A DNA stretch of 64,000 nt from Methylobacterium sp. J-048 (GTDB lineage: Bacteria; Pseudomonadota; Alphaproteobacteria; Rhizobiales; Beijerinckiaceae), in the NCBI RefSeq assembly GCF_022829515.1, contig NZ_JAKSYL010000131.1, positions 1-64,000 of the forward strand, read 5' to 3'. The notes under the pieces were generated by a model. The model searched no databases. It saw nothing but the letters and a program-made list of their open reading frames with translations, and was not told the DNA's origin. Both the position numbers and the translations under genes were made by a program. Shown here piece after piece: positions 27,949 through 36,829 of the stretch. The first letter of the stretch is position 1; each line of letters starts with the position of its first letter.

Positions 27949-28620
27949 ATGGGCCTGTCGGAAGACGAGATCGAGGCGCGGCTCGCCACGTTGCGGCGGC
28001 AGCGCGAGGCGCTTGACCGGGAGATCGCGGATCTCGTGCTCTACCTGGAACTCGGCCGGCGCCTGAGCGGTGCGGGACGCGATCCGGCCGTTGCCGATCG
28101 GGGCGAAAGCGGTGTGGCAGGCCGCACAGCCGCCCGTCCGGCGTCGGAGCCGCGGGCGGTTGCGGCCCGCGACATCCCGGTGGACACCGGTCCGCCGTAC
28201 ACCGCTCGGTTGGTCTCGAATCCGGTCTTGAATCTAGACCAGGCCGGGCCCGAGGCCTGGGACACCGCACCGCCCGCGGCCCGGCCCCTCCCGCTGCGCC
28301 AGGAGCCGGACGGAATCCCGCCGGCGATCGCGTTCACGGAGGATGCGGCGGGTGCCCGCCGCTACGGCCGGGCGCTGGTGGAGGCGGCCTGCGGGGCGAT
28401 CCTGGAGGCGGGCCGGCCGTTGCACGCGGGCGAGATCCTGGAGATCCTCCTGGCCCGCGGCTTTACCCTGCCGGGGCGCGACCCGGTGGCGGCCCTCAAC
28501 ACCCGCCTGTGGAAGCGGGCCGGCGCCGGTGGGCCCCTGCGCCGCGTTGCCGAGGCCACCTACGCCCTGGCCGGGGAGGCGGATGCGTGGTCCGACCAGA
28601 GCCACGATCCGGAGCCTTGA
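27949..28620 (+). CDS. Coiled-coil plus HARE-HTH domain protein
   Basis: A 223-residue protein in three parts: an N-terminal coiled coil (about 4-40, DEIEARLATLRRQREALDRE), a long disordered Pro/Ala-rich linker, and a C-terminal HARE-HTH-like domain (about 140-210). The last has ALVEAACGAILEAGRPLHAG, EILEILLARGFTLPG and LNTRLWKRAGAGGPLRRV, matching the pattern of that DNA- or modified-base-linked winged helix. It follows repA on the same strand after 141 bases that contain an operator-like inverted repeat. It could be a partner or regulator of the replication module; this is inference. Confidence 0.6.
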   Translation: MGLSEDEIEARLATLRRQREALDREIADLVLYLELGRRLSGAGRDPAVADRGESGVAGRTAARPASEPRAVAARDIPVDTGPPYTARLVSNPVLNLDQAGPEAWDTAPPAARPLPLRQEPDGIPPAIAFTEDAAGARRYGRALVEAACGAILEAGRPLHAGEILEILLARGFTLPGRDPVAALNTRLWKRAGAGGPLRRVAEATYALAGEADAWSDQSHDPEP

Positions 28621-28812
28621 GGATGGGACGGGGCCGGCGTCGCCCGGGGATCGGTTGAAACCCGCCGGTCCCGATGCCGTGACGCCGTGCGGGCCGGAGC
28701 CGATCCCGGCTGGCCTTGATCCATTTGGGGGACGCGCCACTGGGTCGTGGCCCTGTAGGGTCCCGAATCGGACCGTTACCGGCACGGTTTCGGGACGGAC
28801 GGCTTGGGGATC

Positions 28813-29109
28813 GTGAGCCATGCACAGCGACGCGCGATCCCGCTCCGCCGGTCCGGAGGCCGGGCCGTGACCGCGGCTCTCGTCGCGCCGGCCGTGCAGG
28901 TCTGCGCCTTCGCGCTGGGCTGTGCGGTGATCCATGCCGCCCGAAGACACGCGGAAATCCTCACCCGGGTGCTCGTCGCCGCCGCGATCGCGGCGGCCGT
29001 CCTGGTCCTGCTCGTCGCCTCCCTGGCCTGCGCCCCGGAGGCGGAAGAAGGGGCGGACGTGGGGGCGGACCTGAGCAGTCTCCTGAGCGACCCGTCGGGT
29101 CTCAGTTGA
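28813..29109 (+). CDS. Possible small membrane protein, unknown
   Basis: From GTG at 28813 this frame codes about 98 residues with two hydrophobic stretches (AALVAPAVQVCAFALGCAVI and VLVAAAIAAAVLVLLVASLACA) and an acidic tail. No family is recognised and no strong ribosome site is seen. Its end overlaps the convergent gene at 29102 by eight bases. It could be a chance frame. Confidence 0.35.
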   Translation: MSHAQRRAIPLRRSGGRAVTAALVAPAVQVCAFALGCAVIHAARRHAEILTRVLVAAAIAAAVLVLLVASLACAPEAEEGADVGADLSSLLSDPSGLS

Positions 29110-29392
29110 TCAGGCAGAAGCCGGCGCCGGTGCCGACGCGTCGCTCCTGTGCGCACCAGGGCCTGGGGGCCGCGCGGAGCGCCTCCTTGGGCAGGTCCGC
29201 CGGGCTCTTCAGGGACGCGGTGGTCTGGGCGGCCTCGGGCTCCGGGTGACGGAGTGCGAGGCTGTCGAGGCGGATGCGGGGCTCGGCGCCCAGGCTCGCC
29301 GCCACCGAGGGGGCGCCGTCGGGCCGATCCTGCGCGGCGGCAGCCCCGGTCAGGACCAGGCAGGCGATCGGGGCTGCGAGGAACCTGAACAT
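29102..29392 (-). CDS. Small secreted protein, unknown
   Basis: The 96-residue product has a signal peptide (MFRFLAAPIACLVLTGAAAA, cleavage before QDRP). The mature part is polar and ends RPWCAQERRVGTGAGFCLIN with two cysteines that could pair in the periplasm. ATG at 29392 follows GGGAGCTTCGTTG; a TTG one codon earlier is less likely. No family recognised. Confidence 0.6.
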   Translation of the reverse strand: MFRFLAAPIACLVLTGAAAAQDRPDGAPSVAASLGAEPRIRLDSLALRHPEPEAAQTTASLKSPADLPKEALRAAPRPWCAQERRVGTGAGFCLIN

Positions 29393-29681
29393 CAACGAAG
29401 CTCCCTGCCGAGGACGCGCGACCGGCAGATCCCGGGCCGCGGGCCTGCCGGACCGGGGGAGTGTGGCGACGGCATCTTAAGAGGGCGCGAAGATTCAGGC
29501 TTAACCGGATGCGAAGATCCGGATCGATGGTCCTATACGGACGGACAAAGTCCTCGGCCCGGCTGGCGATCAATTATCGGCCCGCCAAGACATCCCGGTC
29601 GGGACGGACGGGGCCGGCTCCAATTTTTGATGTGACGCGCTCGCTCACGCCGAACCGGTATCCACTTCGGCGGCGCGCGCT

Positions 29682-30359
29682 CTAAGCCGCGCGCATCCGG
29701 TCGCCCGGCAGGGGCGACTGGGCCACCGGCATGTCCGCCTCGGCGATCGGCCGGAACCGTCCGGTGGTGCCGTCATAGGCCAGCAGCGCGCCGGACTCGA
29801 TCTCGAAGAACCAGCCGTGCAGGCGTAAGGAACCCTTGGCCAGGCCGGCGGCGACGCTCGGATGGGTGCGCAGGTTGGCGAGCTGCACCACGACGTTCTC
29901 CAGGGCGAGGGCCCGGTGGCGCTCCTGCGGATCCATCCCCTCGGGATAGGCCTCGCAGACGATGCGCTCGGCGGCCTCGGCGTGGCGCAGCCAGGCCGCG
30001 ACGCTGGGCATCTTCTTCAGGAGGTCCGGCTTCATCAGGCCGCTCATGGCTCCGCAATCGGAATGGCCGCAGATGACGATGTCGCGCACCCCTAAGGCCA
30101 CCACGGCGTACTCGATCGCCGAGGAGACGCCGCCGACCACGTCGGAGGCCGGGGGCACGATGTTGCCGGCGTTGCGGCAGACGAACAGGTCGCCCGGCCC
30201 GGCCTGGGTGATGTGCTCGGGCGAGACCCGGGAATCCGCGCAGGCGATGATCAGGGCGCTCGGGTGCTGACCGTCGCGCACGAGCTGCTGGTACATCTGG
30301 CGCTGGCCCGGGAAGACGCTGCCCTGGAAGCTGGCGATGCCCTGGATGATGCTGTTCAC
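29682..30359 (-). CDS. Beta-class carbonic anhydrase
   Basis: Converts CO2 and bicarbonate in the cytoplasm. The 225-residue product has the zinc ligands and Asp-Arg dyad of the beta class: CADSR (C40, D42, R44) and GHSDCG (H99, C102). NAGNIVPP and AIEYAVVALGVRDIVICGHS are also family signatures. The GTG start at 30359 gives the expected length; longer frames lack a ribosome site. Such enzymes supply bicarbonate for carboxylations. Confidence 0.92.
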   Translation of the reverse strand: MNSIIQGIASFQGSVFPGQRQMYQQLVRDGQHPSALIIACADSRVSPEHITQAGPGDLFVCRNAGNIVPPASDVVGGVSSAIEYAVVALGVRDIVICGHSDCGAMSGLMKPDLLKKMPSVAAWLRHAEAAERIVCEAYPEGMDPQERHRALALENVVVQLANLRTHPSVAAGLAKGSLRLHGWFFEIESGALLAYDGTTGRFRPIAEADMPVAQSPLPGDRMRAA

Positions 30360-30490
30360 GTGCGGGAGCTCTGCGGCTGGGGATCGGGCTGAGGGTGAGG
30401 TTCGGACGGTGGGTGACCCGCGAGAGCCCGGGCGCTGCGCTATCTCGGCACTGCGTCGCGGGTCCGTTCGGGTCCGTGGGAGATGGGGAG

Positions 30491-30519
30491 GGGCCGCCCG
30501 ACCGAGGTCCGGGCGGCCC
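30491..30519 (-). terminator. Hairpin after small secreted gene
   Basis: A 10-bp stem gggccgcccg / cgggcggccc with a nine-base loop starts 10 bases past the stop at 30529 on the minus strand. No U-run follows, so factor-independent termination is uncertain. Confidence 0.5.
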
Positions 30520-30528
30520 AAAGGGCGC

Positions 30529-30837
30529 TCAGCGCCGGACGCGGCGCTCGACGTGGCCCGACGCCCAATGCGGATCGACCACGCTGCCGCGCGAGACCGC
30601 GGCTCGGGCCCCGTCATGCACCATTGGAGCGCCGAGGAGCTGGCCGCTGCCCACGCGCTGCGAATGCAGGGAGCGCGGATCGTGCGAGGGATCGCTGACA
30701 TAGGAACTCATGTGACCGCCGCCGGCGGGCTGCCGGCTGCCGCCGCCGCCCTCGCCGGCCTGGGCCGCCATCGGCAGGGCGAGGGCGCCGGCCAGGAGGC
30801 CGAGGGTCAGGAAGCGCTGGGTGTTCGTGCGCGTCAT
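30529..30837 (-). CDS. Small secreted protein, unknown
   Basis: A 102-residue protein with a clear signal peptide (FLTLGLLAGALALPMAAQA, cleavage before GEGG). A Gly-rich patch, GGGGSRQPAGGGHMSSYVSD, follows. The mature part is basic at its end (GHVERRVRR) and contains several His. No family recognised. It lies upstream of the carbonic anhydrase gene on the same strand, but a strong hairpin separates them. Confidence 0.6.
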   Translation of the reverse strand: MTRTNTQRFLTLGLLAGALALPMAAQAGEGGGGSRQPAGGGHMSSYVSDPSHDPRSLHSQRVGSGQLLGAPMVHDGARAAVSRGSVVDPHWASGHVERRVRR

Positions 30838-31317
30838 TCGAGGCTCCGCCTGTGTTCGTCATGCTGGCTCGGGACACCACGTCCTGTGCCGATGAATCGA
30901 ACATAGCCGGTGCCGATCGAAGTCGATGTGCGGTCTAACACGGTAGAATAATGTAAAATTTGATCCATTTCACCGATCTATTTGTGCGAAGCCGCACCGC
31001 GATGCTGCAATCTCTGTCGAGGCCGGGATTAACCGGCTCCGACCCAGTGTACGCGGCATTCTCGCGGCCGATACGACGCGCGGAAAGCCGTCTCGATCGA
31101 CGGACGGGGTGGGGAGGGGACGCTTCAGCCCGGATCGGTCGAGGCCGAGCCCGTGCCGGATGTCGCCCACCGGGCCGCCCGTCCGCGGGGACCGAGCCCT
31201 GCCGATCTGCCCGAGACCGAGCGAGCGCCGTACGTGATCGTGTTCGCGCACCCTGCGTGCAGGATCATCGGGCGCGCGCGCCGTCTCCGGGGCCGAGCGC
31301 AGGTCCGGCCCGTGTGC
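30838..31317. other. Intergenic region, no gene seen
   Basis: About 480 bases between a minus-strand secreted-protein gene and the stop of the hydrolase. A short AT-richer patch near 30930-30985 (taatgtaaaatttgatcc) probably contains the promoter for the secreted protein. GC-rich frames in the rest have no ribosome site or signature. Confidence 0.5.
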
Positions 31318-32184
31318 TCAGCCGCCGAGCAGCGCGTGCGCGGCCCGTACCAGGATCCCGCCCGGCCGACGCAACTCGCCGAGCACCGAAAAATGCTCGG
31401 CGCCGGGCACCGGCAGCAGGGGGCCCGGCGCATGGGCCGCCGCCCGCAGGGCGTGCAGGTTGCGGGCATCATGGATCAGGGCCGGCAACTCGCGGCTGCC
31501 ATAGGCGAGGCAGAGCGGCTTGCCCACCACCGGCAGGCGCAGGGGCGACAGGGTCTCCACCTCCACCTCCGTGAGGTTGAGCTTGTCGTCGAGGGCGGTC
31601 TGGCGGATCGGTGCGAGATCGTAGACGCCCGAGATCGCGAGCCCGGCGGCGATCGCCGGGTGGCCGAGATGCAGCGCGGCCAGCAGCCCGCCCGCCGACC
31701 AGCCGGCCAGCACCAGCGGGCCGCCGATCCCGTGCGCGGGTCCGTGCGTGCCGATCCAGTCGAGCGCCGCGCCGATCTCGGCCGCGATCCGGGGCAGGCT
31801 CGCCTCCGGGGCGAGGGTGTAGCCGACCATCGCCACCGACCAGCCGGCGGCGTTCGGCCCCTCGGCGAAGCAGGCGAATAGCTCCCGGGCGCCGCGCTGC
31901 CAGTAGCCGCCGTGGAGGAAGACCAGGGCGGGCGCCGAGCCGTCGCGGGCCGGGTACAGGTCGAGGGCGTTGCGGGGGGCCGGGCCGTACGGGATGTCGA
32001 GCCCGGCCGGATGCGCGGCCCGGTAGGCGGCCGAGGCGGCGTCGCGGGCGGCCACCTGGGCGGCGCTGTCGGCGACCGCGCGGGTGTTGTCGTAGCAGGC
32101 GCTGCGGGCGTCCCGGTCGAGCTCGGCCCAGCGGCGGCGCGGGTCGGCCGGGGTCGGATCGTCCAGGCGGATCTCGAGAACCAT
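31318..32184 (-). CDS. Alpha/beta hydrolase, arylformamidase-like
   Basis: The 288-residue protein matches the arylformamidase (kynurenine formamidase) type. VFLHGGYWQRG near residue 90 is the oxyanion-hole motif, LAGWSAGG contains the nucleophile Ser, ISGVYDLAPIRQT is typical of that family, and a late Asp/His pair (PGAEHF) completes the triad. Arylformamidase cleaves N-formylkynurenine in tryptophan breakdown. No other kyn genes are near, so a broader esterase role is possible. Confidence 0.7.
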   Translation of the reverse strand: MVLEIRLDDPTPADPRRRWAELDRDARSACYDNTRAVADSAAQVAARDAASAAYRAAHPAGLDIPYGPAPRNALDLYPARDGSAPALVFLHGGYWQRGARELFACFAEGPNAAGWSVAMVGYTLAPEASLPRIAAEIGAALDWIGTHGPAHGIGGPLVLAGWSAGGLLAALHLGHPAIAAGLAISGVYDLAPIRQTALDDKLNLTEVEVETLSPLRLPVVGKPLCLAYGSRELPALIHDARNLHALRAAAHAPGPLLPVPGAEHFSVLGELRRPGGILVRAAHALLGG

Positions 32185-32277
32185 CGAGGGTTGTCTCCCG
32201 GCCTCCCGTCACACCATGACAGGCTGCCGGGCAAGGGTCGAGTTCGGTCGTCGAGGCGCTTGGGTCGAAGCGCTTGG

Positions 32278-32712
32278 TCAGGGCCCGGTGCCGGGATCCT
32301 GGGCGCCGATCGCCCGCAGGGCGGCGCGGGCCACCGCGACATCCTGGTCGCTGGCGCCGGAGCCGACCCCGATACCGCCGAGGCAGGCGCCGTCGATCAC
32401 GATCGGCAGGCCCCCCGGGAGGTTGGTCAGCCGGCCGCCGGTGGCGAGGGCGACCGTCACGGCGAGATCGGCGGGGAGGCGGCCGGTGGGCGCGCCGTTC
32501 GAGGCGGCGGTGACCGCCTTGGCCAGGGCGCTCTCCCGCGACAGCAGCTTGGCGCCGTCCATGCGCAGGAAGGCGAGCAGGTTGCCGTCGGCATCGACCA
32601 ATGCGACGTTTTCCGGCACTCCGATCGTCTCGGCATGGGCGATGGCCGCCTGGAGGGCGGTCAGGGCCGCGGCATGGGTGAGCCGGGCTGCGGGACGGGT
32701 GGTGGGACGCAT
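32278..32712 (-). CDS. GlcG/HbpS family heme-binding-like protein
   Basis: A 144-residue single-domain protein of the GlcG/HbpS fold: LTALQAAIAHAETIGVPENVALVDADG, then LLAFLRMDGAKLLSRESALAKAVTA and GGLPIVIDGACLGGIGVGSG. Members are linked to glycolate genes or bind heme; the biochemical role is unsettled. ATG at 32712 follows CGAGGCCCGCG. It lies 93 bases downstream of the arylformamidase-like start on the same strand, so it would be transcribed first. Confidence 0.75.
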   Translation of the reverse strand: MRPTTRPAARLTHAAALTALQAAIAHAETIGVPENVALVDADGNLLAFLRMDGAKLLSRESALAKAVTAASNGAPTGRLPADLAVTVALATGGRLTNLPGGLPIVIDGACLGGIGVGSGASDQDVAVARAALRAIGAQDPGTGP

Positions 32713-32756
32713 CGCGGGCCTCGGGAGCGGTCTCGGTGGGGGAGGGGGGGAGCGGG

Positions 32757-33062
32757 TCAGAAGCCGGGCCAGGCCCCCGGGATCGGGCCGCCGTAGCCCC
32801 AGCCGGTGAACGGCGGGGCCGCCACCCGCTCCCGGGTAGCCGGGGGCAGGACGCGCGCCAGGGGCCGCGGTTCCTGCCAGACCCGCCAGCCCCGGAGCCG
32901 ATCGCGCGCGGCCATGCGGGCTAGCGTCGCGTCCATGTCGGATGCCGCACGGTGATGCGGTTCCCGCGGGCGCGGGCGCGGGCGGGCCTCGGCCGGCGCT
33001 ATCGTCAGCAGCAGCGCAGCCGGCAGGAGGGCCGAGAGGATTGGGACGGGCGCGGGGGGCAT
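32757..33062 (-). CDS. Small secreted protein, unknown
   Basis: A 101-residue protein with a signal peptide (ILSALLPAALLLTIAPAEA) and a mature part rich in Arg and Pro (RPRPRPREPHH). It ends in FTGWGYGGPIPGAWPGF, a Gly/Trp-rich tail. It precedes the GlcG gene on the same strand and is divergent from argE. No family recognised. Confidence 0.6.
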   Translation of the reverse strand: MPPAPVPILSALLPAALLLTIAPAEARPRPRPREPHHRAASDMDATLARMAARDRLRGWRVWQEPRPLARVLPPATRERVAAPPFTGWGYGGPIPGAWPGF

Positions 33063-33222
33063 GGTTCGGGCTCGGCTGTGCGGGCTCTCCGGCGCCTACG
33101 CGGCGCCCGCGCCGCCGGTTCCGGGGACGATCTCCGGGGCAGGGCGGTTTTCGCCGGTCCGGAACGCGCGAAAACCCCGTAGGATGCGGGACGCCCTCCC
33201 CCGAGACCATACGAGCCGCCCG

Positions 33223-34407
33223 ATGCCGATCGCCGCTGAAGACTCCGCCGTGCAGGATCCGGTGGCGCTGCTCGAGACCCTCGTGGCCTTCGACACGGTG
33301 AGCGCCCGCTCGAACCTGCCCCTGATCGACTGGGCCGAAGGCTATTGTCGCGCTCACGGCGCCGCAGTCGCACGGGTACCCGACGCCACCGGGGCGAAGG
33401 CGGCCCTGCTCGTCAGCGTCGGCCCGTTCGAGACGCGGGCCGGCTACGTGCTCTCCGGGCACAGCGACGTGGTGCCGGCCGAGGGCCAGCCCTGGTCGTC
33501 GGACCCGTTCGTCCTGCGGGAGGCGGCGGGCCGGCTCTACGGGCGCGGCACCTCGGACATGAAGGGCTTTCTCGCGGTCTGCCTCGCGCTCCTGCCGGAG
33601 ATGGTGAGGGCCGGGCTCGCGACCCCGCTCCACATCGCGATCTCGTACGACGAGGAGGTCGGCTGCCTCGGGGTGCGCCCGCTGATCGCCCGGATGCTGG
33701 AGCGGGGACCGCGCCCGCTGGGCTGCTTCGTCGGCGAGCCCACCGGGATGGACGTGGTGGTCGGGCACAAGGGCAAGTCCGCTTCCCGCCTCACCTTTCG
33801 GGGCAAGGCGAGCCATTCGGCCCTGGCGCCGGCGGGCGTCAACGCGGTGGAATACGCCGCCCGCTTCATCGAGCATGTCCGGCTGTCCGCGGAGGCGATC
33901 GCCCGGGACGGCGCCCGCGACCCGCTCTACGACGTCCCCCACACCACCGGTCTGTCGAGCGTGGTCCGGGGCGGCTCGGCGCTCAACATCGTGCCGGATG
34001 CCTGCAGCGTGGAATTCGAGTACCGGGCGATCGGCGCCGACGATGCCGGGGCGCTGGCGGCGGCCGCGATCGCCTACGCCACCGACACCCTGGCGCCGCT
34101 GATGCGGGCGACGGACCCGGCCTGCGGCGTCGCGGTCGAGCCGCTGATCGACTATCCCGGCCTCGACACCGACCCCGAGGCGGCGATCGTGACACTCGCC
34201 AAGCGGCTGGCCGGGCGCAACGCCCACAGGAAGGTGTCGTACGGGACAGAGGGCGGGCTGTTCGAGCGGCTGGGCGGCGTGCCGGCGGTGGTGATCGGCC
34301 CGGGCTCGATCGCCCGGGCCCACAAGGCCGACGAGTACGTGACCCGGGACGAACTCGCCGCCTGCGCGGACTTCGTCCGGCGGCTGATCCGGGCGTGCCG
34401 GGCCTGA
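33223..34407 (+). CDS. argE: Acetylornithine deacetylase (M20 family)
   Basis: ArgE removes the acetyl group from N-acetylornithine in arginine synthesis using a two-metal centre. The 394-residue product shows SGHSDVVPAEGQPWSSDPF (first metal His/Asp), LYGRGTSDMKGF (bridging Asp), YDEEVGCLG (catalytic Glu) and GEPTGMDVVVGHKGK, all ArgE-specific. TEGGLFERLGGVPAVVIGPGS carries the late metal region. ATG 33223 is chosen as closest to family length; ATG 33184 is possible. Confidence 0.9.
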   Translation: MPIAAEDSAVQDPVALLETLVAFDTVSARSNLPLIDWAEGYCRAHGAAVARVPDATGAKAALLVSVGPFETRAGYVLSGHSDVVPAEGQPWSSDPFVLREAAGRLYGRGTSDMKGFLAVCLALLPEMVRAGLATPLHIAISYDEEVGCLGVRPLIARMLERGPRPLGCFVGEPTGMDVVVGHKGKSASRLTFRGKASHSALAPAGVNAVEYAARFIEHVRLSAEAIARDGARDPLYDVPHTTGLSSVVRGGSALNIVPDACSVEFEYRAIGADDAGALAAAAIAYATDTLAPLMRATDPACGVAVEPLIDYPGLDTDPEAAIVTLAKRLAGRNAHRKVSYGTEGGLFERLGGVPAVVIGPGSIARAHKADEYVTRDELAACADFVRRLIRACRA

Positions 34408-34565
34408 ATTCGGCGAAGTCTGGCGCGGCCATCCCCGCGCACAGCCTTCGCAGTCTGCCGCTGTCCCGCCGGCCGTTGGGTCTTCCCGCGAAGAAACCTT
34501 TGCGCCGCTCGCGGTTTGGAGGAGCGGCAGGCCGTGGAGCCGGCTCGGGAATCGTCGAACAGCAC

Positions 34566-35033
34566 ATGGCCAGCCTCAGCGTCGCGATCGCGTTCGGCGT
34601 CCGCCTGCTCCTGGTGCTGCTGTTCCTGCCGTTCAGCGCCCTGGACAAGATCCTCAACTTCAAGGGCGCGGTCGGCCAGGCGCGGCAGGCGGTGCACGCC
34701 ACCGGGCTCGCGACCCTGCTGATCCTGATCGGGCTCGGGGTCGAGATCGGGATGTCGCTGTGCATCCTGACCGGCACCGCCGACCGGGCGGCGGCCTTCG
34801 TGCTCGCCGGCTATTGCGGCGTCACCGCGCTGCTGTGGAAGCAATTCTGGGCGCCCGGCGATTTCTGGGCGGGCGGCAAGGGCCGCGAGCTGTTTTGGGA
34901 TTTTTTGAAGAATTTTGCGCTGGCGGGGGGATTTTTGCTGATCACCTTCGGGACGGGTGCCGGGACGGTGGATAGCTTCTTCGCCGACCCGCTCGCCTCG
35001 TCCCACCCCTACGTGGTCCAGGCCCGGCCATAA
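34566..35033 (+). CDS. DoxX-like membrane protein
   Basis: A 155-residue protein with four hydrophobic segments: VAIAFGVRLLLVLLFLPFSA, LATLLILIGLGVEIGMSL, AAFVLAGYCGVTALLW and NFALAGGFLLITFG. PFSALDKILNF and GKGRELFWDFLKNFALAGG match the DoxX family. Role unknown; family members have been tied to redox and thiol stress. It lies 158 bases downstream of argE. Confidence 0.7.
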   Translation: MASLSVAIAFGVRLLLVLLFLPFSALDKILNFKGAVGQARQAVHATGLATLLILIGLGVEIGMSLCILTGTADRAAAFVLAGYCGVTALLWKQFWAPGDFWAGGKGRELFWDFLKNFALAGGFLLITFGTGAGTVDSFFADPLASSHPYVVQARP

Positions 35034-35035
35034 AA

Positions 35036-35376
35036 TCCGGGTTTCCAAAGGGCCCACGGTCCAGCCCTTTCAAGGTGTCTGGATTGGGCCGCGTTCGGGA
35101 CGTTTCGCCGACGGGTTCACAGGTCTCCACTTGACGCCAACGCTTTGAAAAATTGGCGCTTTCCCCGCCCCCTTGCGGGGAGGGGTCAGGGGTGGGGGTG
35201 GTGCAGGATTGAGCCTAACGGTGCCTTCTGAACCACCCCTACCTCCAGCTCCTCCCCGCAAGGGGAGGAGAGCGCGTCGCGTCTCGCTTGAATTGCTGCG
35301 CCAAACACCTTGAAAGGGCTGGGCCCACGGCCCTCTGGCCGGGTTCGGGGCGCGAAGCCCCGAGAGTTCCCGGGCC
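35036..35376. repeat. Repeat-filled gap with paired inverted element
   Basis: This gap has no gene. It holds a ccaaagggcccacgg...ccctttcaaggtgtctggattgggcc block (35045-35095) and its inverted partner ccaaacaccttgaaagggctgggcc (35306-35332). Between them is a long imperfect inverted repeat (35163-35274): ccccgcccccttgcggggagggg pairs with ctcctccccgcaaggggaggag, and the flanking ggtggggg tracts also match in reverse. Confidence 0.75.
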
Positions 35377-35982
35377 TCACCCCTTCGGCACGGTGGCGAC
35401 CATCGAGGGCCGGCCCTCGAACACCGCGGACCAGGCGGCGGTGGCGGGGCGCCCCTCGCGCCAGGCGAGGTCGGGGAAGCGCAGGTCGAGGTAGCCGAGG
35501 GCGCAGGCCAGCGCGACCGTGCCGATATCCAGGACCGGCATCTCGGCGACCAGGGTCTCGAACCGGTCGAGCGCCGCCGTGATCTTGGCCACCTGGCCGA
35601 CCTCCCAGGACTCCCAGCGCCGCTCTTCCGGGCGCAGGACCCGCTCGTAGCGGGTGAGCAGCGCGGCATCGAGCAGGCCATCGGCGAGCGCCTGCCGGGT
35701 GAGCGCATCCCAGCGCGCCGGACCCTCGGGGAAGAGGCGTGGGCCGGCCGAGAGGCCGTCGAGATACTCGCAGATCACCCGGCTGTCGTAGAGCGCGGTG
35801 CCGTCCTCCAGCACCAGGGCCGGGATCTTGCCGAGCGGGTTGTGGGCGGCGACCTCGGGGGAGGGGCCGGTCGGGGAGGCCCCGGCGGCGGTGACGGCGA
35901 TCCTGTCGATCAGCCCGGTCTCGTGGGCCAGCACCAGCACCTTGCGGGCATACGGGGAGGCAGGGGAGTAGAAGAGCTTCAT
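35377..35982 (-). CDS. Glutathione S-transferase family protein
   Basis: A 201-residue two-domain GST. The thioredoxin-like N-terminus has MKLFYSPASPYARKVLVLAHE (with the SPY/Ser region near residue 6-9), NPLGKIPALVLEDG with the cis-Pro, and YDSRVICEYLD (Ser67-type glutathione contact). The helical C-terminal domain follows. Start 35982 is preferred for family length; MTNRDGP at 36003 is an alternative. Resembles YibF-type bacterial GSTs. Substrate unknown. Confidence 0.85.
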   Translation of the reverse strand: MKLFYSPASPYARKVLVLAHETGLIDRIAVTAAGASPTGPSPEVAAHNPLGKIPALVLEDGTALYDSRVICEYLDGLSAGPRLFPEGPARWDALTRQALADGLLDAALLTRYERVLRPEERRWESWEVGQVAKITAALDRFETLVAEMPVLDIGTVALACALGYLDLRFPDLAWREGRPATAAWSAVFEGRPSMVATVPKG

Positions 35983-36067
35983 CGGACCGTCCCGGTTCGT
36001 CATGACGCGTGGTCGAGGCGCTCGGACCTTGCACCCCTGCCGGCCGGAATCCAGCCCTGACGCCCAA

Positions 36068-36176
36068 ACCGGGTTTCCAAAGGGCTCAGCCCTTTGGCGG
36101 GGGATCGGGGCGGAGCCCTGATGAGGCAGGGTTTCAGACCGGCAACCGATCACGGACCTTCCGAAACCCCGGTCTT
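36068..36176. repeat. Dispersed GC-rich intergenic hairpin repeat, copy 4
   Basis: ccaaagggctcagccctttggcggg with gatcggggcggagccctgatg, then gggtttcagaccgg...gaaaccccgg. It overlaps the last codons of the GFA gene at 36150, so the repeat has become part of that reading frame's 3' end. Confidence 0.7.
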
Positions 36177-36602
36177 CGACGCGCGATCCGTCTCAGCCGG
36201 GATGAAGCGCAGCGTGCCGGCCCGGCGGGTCGGTTGGCCGGTGTCGTTGGTGTGGTTGACCCCGTCCATGACGGGCACGTCGGGGAAGTCGAACGGGCTG
36301 ACCCCGTCCAGGCACGCCACGTTCACGGCATAGAGGTTCTGGTTCGAGCGCCGCTGGTGGTGCGTGTAGATCCCGCAGCGGGCGCAGAAGAAGTGCTCCG
36401 CCGTCCCGGTGTGGAACCGGTAGCGGGTCAGCGCCTCCGCGCCTTGCAGGATTTCGACCCCGCCCGCCTCCGCCATGGCGACGACGGCGCCGCGCATCCG
36501 GCAATACGAGCAGGTGCAGCGGCGGATCGAACCGAAGCCCTCGCCGAGGGTCGCCCGGAAGCGCACGGCGCCGCAATGACACTGGCCGGTATGGACGGTC
36601 AT
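36150..36602 (-). CDS. GFA (glutathione-dependent formaldehyde-activating) family protein
   Basis: A 150-residue zinc protein with the GFA cysteine pattern: GQCHCGAVRF near residue 6, RRCTCSYCRMRG near 28 and FFCARCGIYTHH near 71. The family was named for a formaldehyde-glutathione enzyme, but most members are of unknown function. ATG at 36602 fits the family start. The last residues read into a dispersed repeat, which may have extended the C-terminus. Confidence 0.8.
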   Translation of the reverse strand: MTVHTGQCHCGAVRFRATLGEGFGSIRRCTCSYCRMRGAVVAMAEAGGVEILQGAEALTRYRFHTGTAEHFFCARCGIYTHHQRRSNQNLYAVNVACLDGVSPFDFPDVPVMDGVNHTNDTGQPTRRAGTLRFIPAETDRASKTGVSEGP

Positions 36603-36829
36603 GGTGCCCGGTCCTGTTCGGATCCCGGCCGCGCCCGGTCCGACGGGACGTGCCGAGATCGACGTCACGTCGGACGTATCGCCGGAATCCGAGCCGGACA
36701 ATCCATGAAAAGCGCACGCGCCGTGTGAGAAAAGCGCACGCGAAGCTCCGCCGATGCGCGCCGGAGATCGGCAGCAAGGTTTTGAACCGCCAAGCCTTTC
36801 TGTCCGCCGCGCCGGCCGGGCGACGCCGG

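Noticed and set aside
32278..34323. A 681-codon minus-strand frame covering argE and the GlcG gene
   Set aside because: Only its last 144 codons (GlcG/HbpS) make sense; the rest is antisense to argE.
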